From assembly GCA_973895155.1 (NCBI GenBank), contig OZ316893.1, forward strand, positions 28,210,001-28,274,000: DNA of 64,000 bases, read 5' to 3'. A program made the position numbers and the translations under genes. This document shows positions 42,254 to 54,280 of the stretch, in pieces (positions within the stretch are counted from its first letter, which is position 1; each line of letters starts with the position of its first letter). The notes under the pieces were generated by a model. The model ran no database searches. It saw nothing but the letters and a program-made list of their open reading frames with translations, and was not told the DNA's origin. The DNA comes from Marsupella aquatica. Its lineage: Eukaryota > Marchantiophyta.

Positions 42254-44180
42254 TGTCAAATACTTGTCAAGGAGCTTAAGCGGCTTTTCTCCCCAAAAGA
42301 CTACCTAATACCTGCTCCATATCATACCAGGTCACAAAGGATTGACAAAACTTCTGAAATGTGCTTACAATGTCTTATCACTCCATACATAAGTAGTTTC
42401 AACTCTCCACTTCTAGAGAGGTAGTCCCCTTGACTACTTTCGTATTCACACCCTTCCCTTCTCCTCTACTCCAAGGATCAGCAAGGGGGATCTTCGCTCC
42501 AAGCTGTCACCTTAGAGTAGATTCTCACACAAACACCCAAGAACCCAAAGTACTTTCCTCTTCAAGCTTAAGTCTCCTCAAGACCCTCAAAGTAGTATTA
42601 TCCCTCAACCTTGCCCCCTGGCCTTGGTTTGGGTTCACACATCCCCTTTGAGCTCTAGAGAAGGCTCCTCTATCTAAGGACTCTTCCTCTTGTACTTACT
42701 TTTTGTTAACACGGTCACACACCAAGCAAAGTACTTTCCACCCTCAAGCTATAGTCCTCTCTAAGTCTCAAAGTAGTGCTCTACCTTAACCTTGCCTCCT
42801 TGGCCTTGATTTTGTACTAGCACATCCCTTTTGAGCTTAGACCAGGATTACACCATAGCATGGACTCTTCTCTTGCTCCCATACACTTCAAATGCACTCA
42901 CACTTAATGGTCACAATGAAGATTGACAAGTCTCCTTTTATTGTATCACCTTTACAACAAAAGTTCACTACACATTCTCCACACTAAGCATGGACCACCT
43001 CTCCCTTCTCAAGCTTAGCCCTACCTTGGCAAGGTAGAGATTCCACTTAAGAGATGAGACTCCCGGTCCCTAACAAATGAAAACTTCCTCCTTATATACT
43101 ATTCTCCTTCCACACCACACCAAGGTAGCCCACCAAAGACCAAGGACCAAGGACCAAGGTAGCCCACCAAGGACCAAGGACCAAAGTAGAGGACCAAAGA
43201 CCAAGGACCAAGGTAGCCCACCAAAGACCAAAGTGGAGGACCAAGGACCAAGGTCCAATCACCAAAGTCCTTCTAACTACCAAAGTCACATTACAACAAA
43301 AGTCCAACTAACTACCACTCTCACTCAAGCTCCTTCACCTTGTGATTGCCTGGTCTATTCAACCATCTCCTAGCCACCCTTGTGCTTGACTTATTCTTGC
43401 CTTGTGGTAGCCTCGTCGAAGCATTTTTACACTTAGTCGGATTTCGTTATTTTGGAAAAAATATAATTCCCCGGCCCATATTGTACCCACTGCCAAAAAT
43501 CACCCACAAGGCCAAAAGGACTTTTGAGTAGATCCATAGATTCTCTGGACATAGAGCTATGTCTTGGCTTACTAAGATCTAAACAAAACCCTATAACCAA
43601 TTTTCTAAAATTAGGTAAAAAGGGTTAATTCTTATCTTTTCCAAAATTCTTCTCAACTTTGAGATGCTCCCAAAAAGTAACCAAAGGTAACCAAGTTCTC
43701 CCACAAGTTTCCAGGGATAGAGTTAACCTAATTTGAAACTTGGAACCCCTACCTTTTCCCATCAGCTATTTTTCCCGAGACCCGGTATTTGGTAACTTTA
43801 AGTTTTGCCAAAATACTTACAACTCCTAGGTTAAGACCCCACTTGACTTTGTGACTTTTATGTGTGGTCTAGGGACTACCTAGCACCTATAGGGTGAGTC
43901 TTAGCAAAACTTATCACTCAAAAGTATCAGTCATGCCTTCCGCCCGACTTGCCGACTACCATAACTTTTTTCCGCCCTTACCAAATAACTTACTCAACTC
44001 TTGATACTTCTTAGAGAAACATGTCCTCTCCCTCAATTTATTTCCCTACTCTACTTCCTTAGTTATTAAGTTACCCTAAACCTAACAACTCCGCTAATCA
44101 CTAAAACTATGTAATTACTACTCCTTGAAAGCAAAAAACTGACGCATTTCCTACTCAAGCCTCCATTGAGCCATTCCACA
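42254..44180 (-). repeat. 3' LTR of G2
   Basis: 1,927 bp. On the minus strand it starts TGTGGAATGG and ends TTTGACA. It contains the CCAAGGA minisatellite at 43119-43262. No gene is called; the small open frames inside have no family signal and recur in the other LTR. Confidence 0.9.
43119..43262. repeat. CCAAGGA/CCAAAG minisatellite in the G2 LTR
   Basis: A tract of repeated ACCAAGG, ACCAAAG and GTAGCCC(AC) units occurs here. The other LTR has a shorter, rearranged version at 51187-51311, so unit number changed after insertion. Confidence 0.8.
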
Positions 44181-44182
44181 TA

Positions 44183-44195
44183 GCCCCCTACTTAA
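44183..44195 (-). promoter_or_regulatory. Polypurine tract of G2
   Basis: On the minus strand TTAAGTAGGGGGC is followed by TA and the LTR start TGTGG. It lies about 25 bases after the pol stop, the same distance as the internal PPT copy in G1. Confidence 0.8.
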
Positions 44196-44220
44196 GTGTG
44201 TAGCGTCCCCGCAAACACAC

Positions 44221-47200
44221 TTATTCCTGATTATAGTATTGCTTCAATCGATCATGGTGCACTCTAGTAGGGAACACCTCTCCTTCAAGAGTAGCAAGCT
44301 GAATTGACCCATTAGCATAAACCTGGTGAACAACATAAGCACCCAACCATCGAGTATGCAACTTGCCTGGAAAATGAGCATACCTACTATCATAGAGTAA
44401 TACCAACTGTCCAGCAAGTAAAGAAGTCGGCTTCTTCAACTTCTTGTCATGATGTTGCTTCACTTGAGCTTGCTTCTTCTTCACTTGCTTACTTGCTTCT
44501 TCCCGGATTTCTTCCAACTCCTCCAGCTGGTAAGCTCTCTCCATCAAACTCTGGTCAGCCTCCATTCTCTCCTCCACACTCACCCTCAAAGTAGGCACTT
44601 CAAACTCAACAGGTACAAGTGAGTGTTGTCCAAATACTAGGTAGAAAGGACTATGGCCGGTTGTGGTCTTGAAAGCAAGGTTGTAGGAGTACACAGCTGA
44701 GTATAATTTGTCATCTCAATCAGTCTTGTGTGCCGCCACAGTTTTGTTCAAGATCTTGCCAATGATGCCATTAGCTCTCTCCGTTAATCCATTTGCCTTG
44801 GGGTGATAGGGAGTGGTCTTCCTATGCTTAATCAAGTACTGAGTAGTGAGCTCCTCCACGACCTCATTCAAGAAGTGAGTCCCCCTATCACTAACCAATT
44901 CGAGAGGTGGCCCAAATCTGGTAAAAATCTGCTGATACATGAACCTTGCTACTGTGAGAGCATTGTCCTTGCTTGTTGGTCTTGCCTCTACCCACTTAGT
45001 AGCATAATCAGTTGCAAGAAGGATGTATCGATTCCTTCTAGACCTGATCACAGGAGTGATGGGACCTATGAAATCTATACCCCATTTCTTAAAAGGTGCA
45101 AGAGGTAAAATGGTGGTAAGAGGGTGATGCCTGGAGTGAGCTGGTTTACCTGTCCTTTGGCAAGGGTCACATCCCCTCACAAAAAGACTTACATCCTTAT
45201 GAAGTGTTGGCCACCAATACCCTGCATCAAGGATCTTCCTTGCTGTTGTTGCACTTGCATAATGGCCACCAGCCTCCTCCTCATGCATAGCTCTCATCAC
45301 AATGGAGATTTCCTTCTTCTCCAAACACCTCCTTAGTCTCCCATCAACTCCTTCCTTGTGAAGGACACCCTTCACCAATAAATAGGGTCTGACTTTTTGC
45401 AGGAAAACAGCAGCCTCCTCTTGACTCAAATCTCTTGGTAGCCCGGTTGTGAGGAGAAATTGGATGATATCCAAGTACCATGTATCCCCTCCACTTCCCA
45501 CATGAAAGAGGTCTTCATTTGGAAACTGATCATCCACCTCCTTCAAGTCAGCTTCTCCTTCAATCCTTGAGAAGAAGTCTGCATTCCCATGCTTCTTACC
45601 AGGCCTGACCCTCACCTCATAATCAAACTCTTGGAGCAACAAGATCCACCTTGCCACTCTACCCGTTACATCAGGTTTATTCACCATATACTTGAGAGCA
45701 TTGTGATCAGTATGGAAGACCACCTTATAGCCCAACAAGTAGTGCCTAAACTTCTTACAAGAGTAGATGATGCCTAGAGCTTCTCTATCGGTTGGTGAGT
45801 AATTCTTTTCAGCAGGTGCTAAAAGTCTACTTGATAAATAGATAGGGTGATCCTTATTCTGGTCATCAAGTTGACTGAGCACCACACCAATACAAAACCA
45901 AATACATCCACATACACATGGAATTCGCTACTCCAATCAGGTGCTATCAAGATAGGAGCTTCAACCAACCTGTTCTTCAACTCCTGGAAACTTGCTAGCC
46001 TCTCAACTGAGGGTTCGACCTCAGCCCCCTTCTTAAGCATGCTGGTTAGGGGTAAAGCTACTTTAGCCAAGTCCTTAATGAACTTTCTATAGTAGTTTAA
46101 ACATCCCAAGAATCCCCTCAACTCTGTTACTGAAGTTGGAAATTGGACAACCATCCAAACAACCACCTTTTCTTGATCCACCTCGATGCCTTTCTTGGAT
46201 ACCTTGTGACCAAGTAGTATCCCTTCTTCCACACCAAAGAAGCACTTCCCTGGGTGAAGCTTCAAACCAACTTCCCTACATCTTTGGAAGGTCATCCTCA
46301 AATGTTCAACATGGTCCTTCCTCCTTCCAAAAACAACAAAGTCATCTATGAATACTTCCAAGAACTTTCTCAAGTAGTCATGAAAGATATTCATCATCAA
46401 CCTTTGGAACATACCAGGGGCATTACAAAGACCAAAAGGCATCCTCCGAAAGGCATAAATCCCCCACTCAATAGTAAAGGCTGTCTTCAACTGGTCCTCT
46501 TTCCTTATCCAAATCTGGTTGTAACTTGAGTACCCATCTAGGAAGCTATACACTTCCCAACCAGCTACTAAGTCAAGTACCATATCAGTAAAGGGGATGG
46601 GATAGTGGTCCTTCTTAGTGGCCTCATTGAGTTTCCTAAAGTCTTGGCAAACTCGGATCTTAGGCTTACCATCCAAGCCTGGTTTCTTTGGTACAATGAC
46701 AATTGGGGAAACCCACTCACTATTCAACACAGGATAGATGAAACCTGCTTCCAACAATTTTTCTCTCTTCTTTCACCATCAAGGAGTACTTGGGATTCAT
46801 TCTATATTGCCTTTGTCTCACAGGTGAAGCTCCTAGCATCAAGTCAATTCTATGCTCACCAAGTTCAGGGTTTACACTAGTAAGATCCAAATGACTCCAA
46901 GCAAACACATCCACATATTCACCTAGCAAATCTTGGATAGTTTTCTCTTCACCTGATCCCAAGGCATTTCCCAAGTTGAAGGTCTTGTCTTTCTGGACAG
47001 AGATGGTTCTGTACTGCTCAGCTCGAATCACCTCCATCTTGTTCCTCATTGTGGAGTCAAAAGTGTCTTCAAGTTGTGCCAATCTCATGCCTCCATAGAC
47101 TGGTGCATTTTCAGCACTTAACTCCTCCTTCTCCTTGCTTGAATGCTGGTCTTCCTGAGTCTCATCCTCCTCTAAGTTTGCAGCCTCCAATTGGTCCTCC

Positions 47201-47872
47201 AGCTCCTTTATCTTGAGCTTCAACAATGCTAGGTGTTTAGCCTTCACCCTCTGGTCATGAGTCCCCTTCTTGATCTCAACTTGGGTAGCACCCTTGCTGG
47301 TCTGATCAGCCTCCTGAGCCACTATGATAGTGCCTTCTTTGTTGTTCTCCTTGGATGAGGTGGCAGCCAGCTTCACCTCCTCTAGACTGGTCACTTCACT
47401 GATATTGGGCAGAGGTGAATGGTTGGGAAGAGCCTCTTGCTCTTGCTCGCTCCAAACACTTCTTCTTCAGTCCATTGGCTCACCATGTTCAACATGTATA
47501 CCTCATCCTCATCAGATGCAAATTCGGTACTCAACTCATCGGAAAGTTCAGAATCATATTCATCCAACTCATCAGTAGTCTCTCCTTGATGCTTGTCATG
47601 ACCCCATGAAACTGAAGTGGCAGGTTTGCCAAATCTAAACTCCTTCTTGCCCCAATCAGTTACCACTTGGGCTCCATACAACCAAGGCCTTCCAATCAAG
47701 ATTGGATAAGTAGAGGGCCTTGCTGGTCTCATCACCAAGTAATTCAACAAGAACTCCTGCCCCCCAATGAGAGTAGGTACTTGAGTGAGAGTCCCCACCG
47801 GTAGCACTCTTGCTCCATTTGCTAGTCTCATTGTCCTTGCTGTTGGCTGAAGTTTCTTGGGCAGTAGCCTCA
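44221..47872 (-). pseudogene. pol: G2 protease C-terminus and Pol (RT, RNase H, integrase)
   Basis: The frame changes near 47880, 47450, 46755 and 45880, and a TGA at 44716-44718 replaces a Trp codon present in G1. Domains otherwise read clearly: protease end (ILIGRPWLYG); RT with RVCQDFRKLN, FGLCNAPGMFQR and an intact FIDDF box; RNase H with TDHNALKY; integrase zinc domain with the complete C-D-P-C; core with GIDFIGP, SDRGTHF and LTERANG; and the C-terminal domain. Key residues lost in G1 are present here, which makes G2 a useful comparison. The several shifts mean it is inactive. Confidence 0.9.
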
Positions 47873-50178
47873 ATCACGATATTCACACCTGAGCCTCCAT
47901 CAACTGGTACATATGAGAGTACACACCCATTCACTTGAACATCAATCTCAGGTGCTCCAAGGTCTTCACAGACCATCATCACATCAGCTAGGGTCCCAAC
48001 CTTTGGAAGCTTCCTCCTTCTCCTTCCTACCAACATCTCCTTCAGTTGCCTCCTATACAAAGGGTTGTCTTTGATCAGCTGCCCCACTGTAGCAGTAACC
48101 AAACAATCTTTCACATCCTTCTTGATGTCATAAGAGGGTACCTTGTTGGTCTCCTTCTTCTCTTCCACCTCAGCTTCTTCCTTCAAAGCTTTAGCAACCT
48201 TCAGGTCTTTGTTGATGGCCTCTTGATGCTCCTTAGCCTCCATCTCCTCTAGTTGCCTCTTGACTTCCTCATTCACCTTGGGATAGAAGAGCTTCGGATG
48301 GTCCCTCTTGTAGTCACTATCTTCAGCTGGTGGGACTTGAACTTCTGCTCCAACTTCAACTTTGGTTGGTGACTCTACTGAGTGCTCCTTTCTTTCCTTC
48401 CTCTTCTTCCTCTCGTCTACTCTTTCCTTCTTTCTTGTGGACCTGGTAGACACCTTGTAACACACAGCTTCCTCCTCAGGTGTCTCCATTCCTGGTAGAT
48501 CTGGCTGGTACTCCCCACCAGCAACTTGTGTCACTCCATCTTTGGTCTCCTCTTGCCATTCCATACTCAATAAGTTCATTGTGGCTTCACTAGGAGCTTT
48601 GGCAACCACTGGTTGAGGAGCTTCCACCCTTCCTACCATCATCTTGGCAGCCGATCCAATAGGACAGTTGGCTGTGGTATGACCCTCTCTTTTGCAAACA
48701 GCACAAAGAGGATAGGGAGCTCCTTGTCCTTGTCTCCTTGGTTCAGGGCAACTATTGGAATAGTGCCCTGGTTTTTGACAATTCCAGCAGATCACCAAGG
48801 TAGTTCTTGCCACTCCCCCACGTCCTTGAGGTCCCATTTGATCCACCATTCTTGGTTGAAGACCAGGCATAAGTTGAGGTGCCATGGGTGGAGCTGGTCT
48901 TCCTTGCAAAGTTCTTGGGCCTCCCAAAATCTGGTACACCATCTCTGGGGCTTCTTCATAGAAGTAGTCCACCACTTCACTTGCTTGATAAACTTCACTG
49001 GGCTCTTCATTGACATACTGAACTTGATTCCTCCAACCTTGGCACTCCTGAGGTGTATGGCCAAAACTTTTGCACTTGACACACCATACATGGGCTCTAT
49101 TCACCGGCACCTTCCTCCTATCAGGTTGCATACCAGCAAAGTGAACTGATAGGGCCTTGAGTTGGGTGGTGATCTCACTCAAATTGTTGTCCATCACCTT
49201 CTTCTCCTTGCTTGCTGGTGTAGAGCCTTCCACCAAGTTGAAGGTTGCAGATTTGTGGTGCTTATCACCTGGCTTCTTCTTGCTGGCTCTCCTCTTCTTG
49301 TCGCTTTTTTTCTTTGTCTTCTTCTTTTTCTTTTTCATCTTCTCAGAGTCCTCTTCAAAATCAGCTTCTGATTCTGAACTAGAACTGTTCTCCTCAGATT
49401 CTGAATCAGAAGTATCTTCAACTGAACTACTTGAGTCACTTGAGCTAGAAGAAGAATCACTATGGGCAAATCGCTTCTTCTTTCTCCTACTCTTGGAACT
49501 AGAGATCTCAGCACTCCTATAAGACTGCGCTGCCTCAATGGCCTCCTCCAAAGTATTAGGGTGGGATTGCCTTACTGAGACACCCATCTTCTTGGGTAGG
49601 CTTGCCACAAGCCATGCCAACAACATGGAGTCTACTGGTCTAGGGTCAAGCTTGGTAGCTAACCTTTGAAACCTTTGCAGAAACCTCCTTACTGACTCCT
49701 TGGATCCCATTCTGATCTCTCCCATCTTGATCAAAGCTTTCGATTCTTCTCCCACCTTCCTAAACTCCTGCAAGAAGGCTAGCTTGAAGGCATCCCAATC
49801 ATTCTTGGTGGCATTTGATAGGCTGTTGAACCAAGGTCTTGCTTCTCCTCTCAAGACACCCGCCAAAGTGGTCAACTTAATATCAAACTCTCCATTGGCT
49901 TGGGCTGTCCCAATGAAGTCCTCCAACCAAGCATCAAGATCCTCCTTGGGCTTGCCATGGAATGTCTTGTATTGAAATCTTGCTCTTTGAGTCACCACCA
50001 TGGCTGCCTCTTGCTCTTCACTTGTGTCGGTAGTGGAAGAGGATGTATCACTCCACCCTACACTAGGTTCGGCTTCAGCTTGCAAATGAAGGTCCTCCCA
50101 ATCTGGTTGCTCCAACTGGTCACCAAAGTTGAAACTAAGATAGGCTTCTCTTAGTGCTTGACTCCTTGTAGTGGGCAT
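47866..50178 (-). pseudogene. gag-pro: G2 Gag and protease start
   Basis: The start is taken at the ATG of MPTTRSQALREAYL (50178); an earlier in-frame ATG lies at 50277 next to the PBS. The gag domain (FHGKPKEDLDAWLEDF, RGEARPWFNSL) is followed by an acidic Ser-rich tract with Lys clusters, then three CX2CX4HX4C knuckles (CVKCKSFGHTPQEC, CWNCQKPGHYSNSC, CAVCKREGHTTANC), a Lys/Glu-rich region and the protease motif VPVDGGSGVNI. A frameshift near 47880 cuts the protease. The layout is the same as in G1 gag. Confidence 0.9.
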
Positions 50179-50284
50179 GCCACTCACAATCACCTTCTTA
50201 TCTCCCTCCTCTTGAACAACCAACCTGCAAACACACCTCCAAGTCTTGTGGCTCCACTCCCACAATAAAAATTGCAAAGAGTTG

Positions 50285-50302
50285 TCCCCGGCAGCGGCGC
50301 CA
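50285..50302 (-). promoter_or_regulatory. Primer-binding site of G2
   Basis: On the minus strand TGGCGCCGCTGCCGGGGA, identical to the G1 site, about 20 bases downstream of the 5' LTR end. Confidence 0.9.
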
Positions 50303-50322
50303 AAAACTAGGGTGGGACTCTA

Positions 50323-52242
50323 CGTCAAACACTTGTCAAGGAGCTTAAGCGGCTTTTCTCCCCAAAAGACTACCTAATACCTGCTCCATATCATACCAGG
50401 TCACAAAGGATTGACAAAACTGCTGAAATGTGCTTACAATGTCTTATCACTCCATACATAAGTAGTTTCAACTCTCCACTTCTAGAGAGGTAGTCCCCTT
50501 GACTACTTTCGTATTCACACCCTTCCCTTCTCCTCTACTCCAAGGATCAGCAAGGGGGATCTTCGCTCCAAGCTGTCACCTTAGAGTAGATTCTCACACA
50601 AACACCCAAGAACCCAAAGTACTTTCCTCTTCAAGCTTAAGTCTCCTCAAGACCCTCAAAGTAGTATTATCCCTCAACCTTGCCCCCTGGCCTTGGTTTG
50701 GGTTCACACATCCCCTTTGAGCTCTAGAGAAGGCTCCTCTATCTAAGGACTCTTCCTCTTGTACTTACTTTTTGTTAACACGGTCACACACCAAACAAAG
50801 TACTTTCCACCCTCAAGCTATAGTCCTCTCTAAGTCTCAAAGTAGTGCTCTACCTTAACCTTGCCTCCTTGGCCTTGATTTTGTACTAGCACATCCCTTT
50901 TGAGCTTAGACCAGGATTACACCATAGCATGGACTCTTCTCTTGCTCCCATACACTTCAAATGCACTCACACTTAATGGTCACAATGAAGATTGACAAGT
51001 CTCCTTTTATTGTATCACCTTTACAACAAAAGTTCACTACACATTCTCCACACTAAGCATGGACCACCTCTCCCTTCTCAAGCTTAGCCCTACCTTGGCA
51101 AGGTAGAGATTCCACTTAAGAGATGAGACTCCCGGTCCCTAACAAATGAAAACTTCCTCTTTATATACTATTCTCCTTCCACACCACACCAAGGTAGCCC
51201 ACCAAGGACCAAGGACCAAAGTAGTCCACCAAGGACCAAAGTAGAGGACCAAGGACCAAGGACCAAGGTAGCCCACCAAAGACCAAAATGGAGAACCAAG
51301 GACCAAGGTCCAATCACCAAAGTCCTCCTAACTACCAATGTCACACTACAACAAAAGTCCAACTAACTACCACTCCCACTCAAGCTCCTTCACCTTGTGA
51401 TTCCCTGGTCTATTCAACCATCTCCTAGTCGCCCTTGTGCTTGACTTATTCCTGCCTTGTGGTAGCCTCGTCGAAGCGTTTTTACACTTAGTCAGATTTC
51501 GTTATTTTGGAAAAAATATAATTCCCCGGCCCATATTGTACCCACCGCCAAAAATCACCCATAAGGCCAAAAGGACTTTTGAGTAGATCCATAGATTTTC
51601 TGGACATAGAGCTATGTCTTGGCTTACTAAGATCTAAACAAAACCCTATAACCAATTTTCTAAAATTAGGTAAAGAGGGTTAATTCTTATCTTTTCCAAA
51701 ATTCTTCTCAACTTTGAGATGCTCCCAAAAAGTAACCAAAGGTAACCAAGTTCTCCCACAAGTTTCCAGGGATAGAGTGGACCATATTTAACCTAATTTG
51801 AAACTTGGAACCCCTACCTTTTCCCATCAGCTATTTTTCCCGAGACCCGGTATTTGGTAACTTTAAGTTTTGCCAAAATACTTACAACTCCTAGGTTAAG
51901 ACCCCACTTGACTTTGTGACTTATATGTGTGGTCTAGGGACTACCTAGCACCTATAGGGTGAGTCTTAGAAAAAATTATCACTCAAAAGTATCGGTCATG
52001 CCTTCTGCCCGACTTGCCGACTACCATAACTTTTTTCCGCCCTTACCAAATAACTTACTCAACTCTTGATACTTCTTAGAGAAACATGTCCTCTCCCTCA
52101 ATTTATTTCCCTACTCTACTTCCTTAGTTATTAAGTTACCCTAAACCCAACTCCGCTAATCACTAAAACTATGTAATTACTACTCCTTGAAAGCAAAAAA
52201 CTGACGCATTTCCTACTCAAGCCTCCATTGAGCCATTCCACA
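50323..52242 (-). repeat. 5' LTR of G2
   Basis: 1,920 bp, closely similar to 42254-44180. The inner end reads TTTGACG instead of TTTGACA. Differences include a shorter minisatellite and a 13-base stretch near 51780 missing from the other LTR. Confidence 0.9.
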
Positions 52243-53750
52243 GGGACCCTACCACTAAGGATGAACTGATGACAGATGTGGCACATACTTTGTGTGCTCT
52301 GGAAATGCATTTTCCAGCTTCATTTTTTGATGTCATGACACATTTGATGGTGCATATAGTGGAAGAGCTAGATATATGTGGACCTGTGTCACAACGGTGG
52401 ATGTATCCAATTGAGAGATACTTGAAAAAACTAAAGGGTTTTGTAAGAAACAGGGCACGACCAGAGGCATCTATGGCTGAAGGTTATATCCTAGAGGAGG
52501 CATTAGGATTTCTCACATAGTATATGGTTCAGTGCAAAGTAACTCGACAGCGGGTTTGGGACTCTGAAGAAGAGGCAGGGGTTAAAGGTGTGGTCTTGGA
52601 AGGGGCCTCAAGTAAACTGTCTCTAAGTGTTGCTGATCGAGATGCTGCCCACACCTATTACCTACAGAACCATGTACAGGTTGCACCATGGCTCAGGTAC
52701 ATGAAATAACTACATCATTTTGTTGCTGGCTGTCTGAGTGTTCAATAATGTAGTTCTAAATGCATTGTCACAATATGACAGTCTTTCTTTTGTGGTATCT
52801 GATATTGTTCTTTGCTTGCTTGGAAGGTTGTATGAGTCAGAAGAGGAGGAGCAAAGGATAGAAAGAGAAGCTATTCTAAGATAGCATAATGCAGAACGAC
52901 GATGATGTAGACGTCAAGCAATGGCCTATCCTGCTAAATTTGCTTCCATTCCTTTTGGAGTGTGGTTCAGGGATACAATACACAAGGCTAACCTGGATGA
53001 CAATGAGGACAAGTTGTTGTTGACTGCAATTTCTTTTCCACCAAGCCAGAAGGCTTTGTCTTACATTTCAATGAAGGCTTTTGGGAACCATTACAGAGTG
53101 ATGCGTTGCAAAGATAGGAATGGCAAATGGCGTGAGATGTCCACTCTTAGGGACACTGATTGTCAAGGATATGCTACATTTGATTCCGGGGTGGCCACAA
53201 CTTTCCATGAGCAGACCAGGGAAGAAACCGGGGTGAATTTGGCCAAGCTTACATATGTGGGGGTTCTGACACAGATACTTGTGCTTGACTATGGACCTGT
53301 GTTACATTCTGAACCAGCCATAATCTTGAAGGCAAAGTGGGTGCGGTCTAAGTGGGGAGAGGAGAGGTCTAATCCATCAATGAAACATGATGAGACTGGC
53401 CTATGGCTTGCTAATTTTAATATGCCTTATCCCTCAGCTGAGAAATTAGATTATGTCTTGCCCAGTCAGATTGAGCAGGTTTTCTTTTACCCAAACACGG
53501 CCAGGGCCTCTTGGAGACATGTCCTCCATAAGGAAGGGAGGTCTCGACGAGTTGTTGAGGGTATTTAAATGACCTTGAGTTTAATGATCTTGTGGATCGT
53601 CATGAGGTTGAGCTTGTTGCAGCAGCTAACAGACGAGTGCCCTTGGATGAAGGAGAAATTGTAGTTTTTCAGGAGATGGCAGTGTTGACAAGAAGTGATA
53701 GTGATGATGATGATGTGTGGGAAGATGAAGAAGATTCAGATGAAGAGTGA
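52243..53750 (+). pseudogene. tnp2: CACTA transposase tnp2, fragment 4 (DUF4218- and DUF4216-like)
   Basis: It resumes after the G2 duplication with LCALEMHFPASFFDVMTHL and RWMYPIERYLKKLKGFVRN, the DUF4218 region typical of plant tnp2. TAG at 52518-52520 interrupts EALGFL. A non-coding stretch at about 52710-52830 is probably an intron. The next exon has two stops (TAG and TGA near 52880-52906) and then a DUF4216-like region (YVGVLTQILVLDYG, AIILKAKWVRSKWG, QIEQVFFYPN). A frameshift near 53565 precedes the acidic C-terminus (DDDDVWEDEEDSDEE), stop at 53750. The stops fit C-to-T decay. Confidence 0.85.
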
Positions 53751-53824
53751 GAATGTGCCTCTTGGGGCAGGAAGTACTGATTGCTCTTTGGTGATAGTGT
53801 TTTTTTATGTAGTTTTGAATTGAA

Positions 53825-54280
53825 ATGCATGATCGGTCTGGGGTGAAAGGTTCTGAGAATGCCTATGAGGCACAGAGGAATAAGAACATAGCAACCAACC
53901 AAGCTATACTTGACCGGTTCATAGGAACTGCTGCAAGAGATTTAAAGTATGTACTCTATCCCTATATAGTTTTGAATTTATGCCTTGACTTTATTACTAA
54001 TGGTTCACACTCATGACATTGCCAGGGTGATTGCAGTTTACAGGGTGAGGCAAGGGTCAAACGTCTATCTAAGTTGTCAAAGAAGACTGAATAGAATCTC
54101 CAGGTGCCTGCCAAGTAATCAAAGAAGACTGAATAGAACGATTACTTGGCAGGCACCTGGAGAAAATCATGGAGAGTGACAACAGTGGGAGTGATGAGTC
54201 TGAAAAATCAGTTGAGACAAATTATGGGGCAGGTTTAAGTGATGGCTTTGAATCAGATGGTGTTGAAGAGCTACATAAGG
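53825..54280 (+). pseudogene. Start of a second CACTA C1 gene, cut by C2
   Basis: An exon with AYEAQRNKNIATNQAILDRF ends DLK at 53948 before a GTATGT donor. The pattern YE..R..NIA.N..IL occurs at the N-terminus of plant TnpA-like proteins. A later stretch (MESDNSGSDESEKSVE, 54170-54280) is acidic like the N-terminal part of the C2 gene. The reading frame runs directly into the C2 terminus at 54281. I read it as the 5' part of the C1 TnpA-like gene. The identification is tentative. Confidence 0.45.
54077..54163. repeat. Perfect 24-bp inverted repeat interleaved with a 20-bp direct repeat
   Basis: Arms 54097-54120 and 54140-54163 are perfect reverse complements with a 19-base loop. The sequence TCAAAGAAGACTGAATAGAA occurs at 54077-54096 and again at 54119-54138, once before the left arm and once as the loop. 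Confidence 0.9.

Larger units (their letters stand above)
42254..52242 (-). mobile_element. Ty3/gypsy element G2
   Basis: The element is 9.99 kb on the minus strand, with LTRs 42254-44180 and 50323-52242, PBS 50285-50302, gag, protease, RT-RNase H-integrase and PPT 44183-44195. Target duplication GGGAC lies at 42249-42253 and 52243-52247. The LTRs differ by scattered substitutions and small indels, so it is older than G1. It has no accessory module between pol and the 3' LTR. PBS, PPT surroundings and proteins show it is a relative of G1. Confidence 0.93.
25747..54280 (+). mobile_element. CACTA element C1, host of the nested insertions
   Basis: Four blocks (25747-25988, 33956-34418, about 41600-42253, 52243-54280) encode consecutive parts of one plant CACTA transposase in the same orientation. 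The gaps are filled by B2/B1, the LINE and G2. At the B2 and G2 junctions the 5-bp duplications GACTG and GGGAC flank the insertions, and the tnp2 protein resumes at the next residue. The left part lies beyond A2 and outside the window. C2 interrupts the right part at 54281. No terminus of C1 itself is visible. Confidence 0.85.

Noticed and set aside
42430-42651. Small open frame repeated at 50499-50720
   Set aside because: It lies in both LTRs of G2, has no recognisable domain and is explained by LTR duplication.
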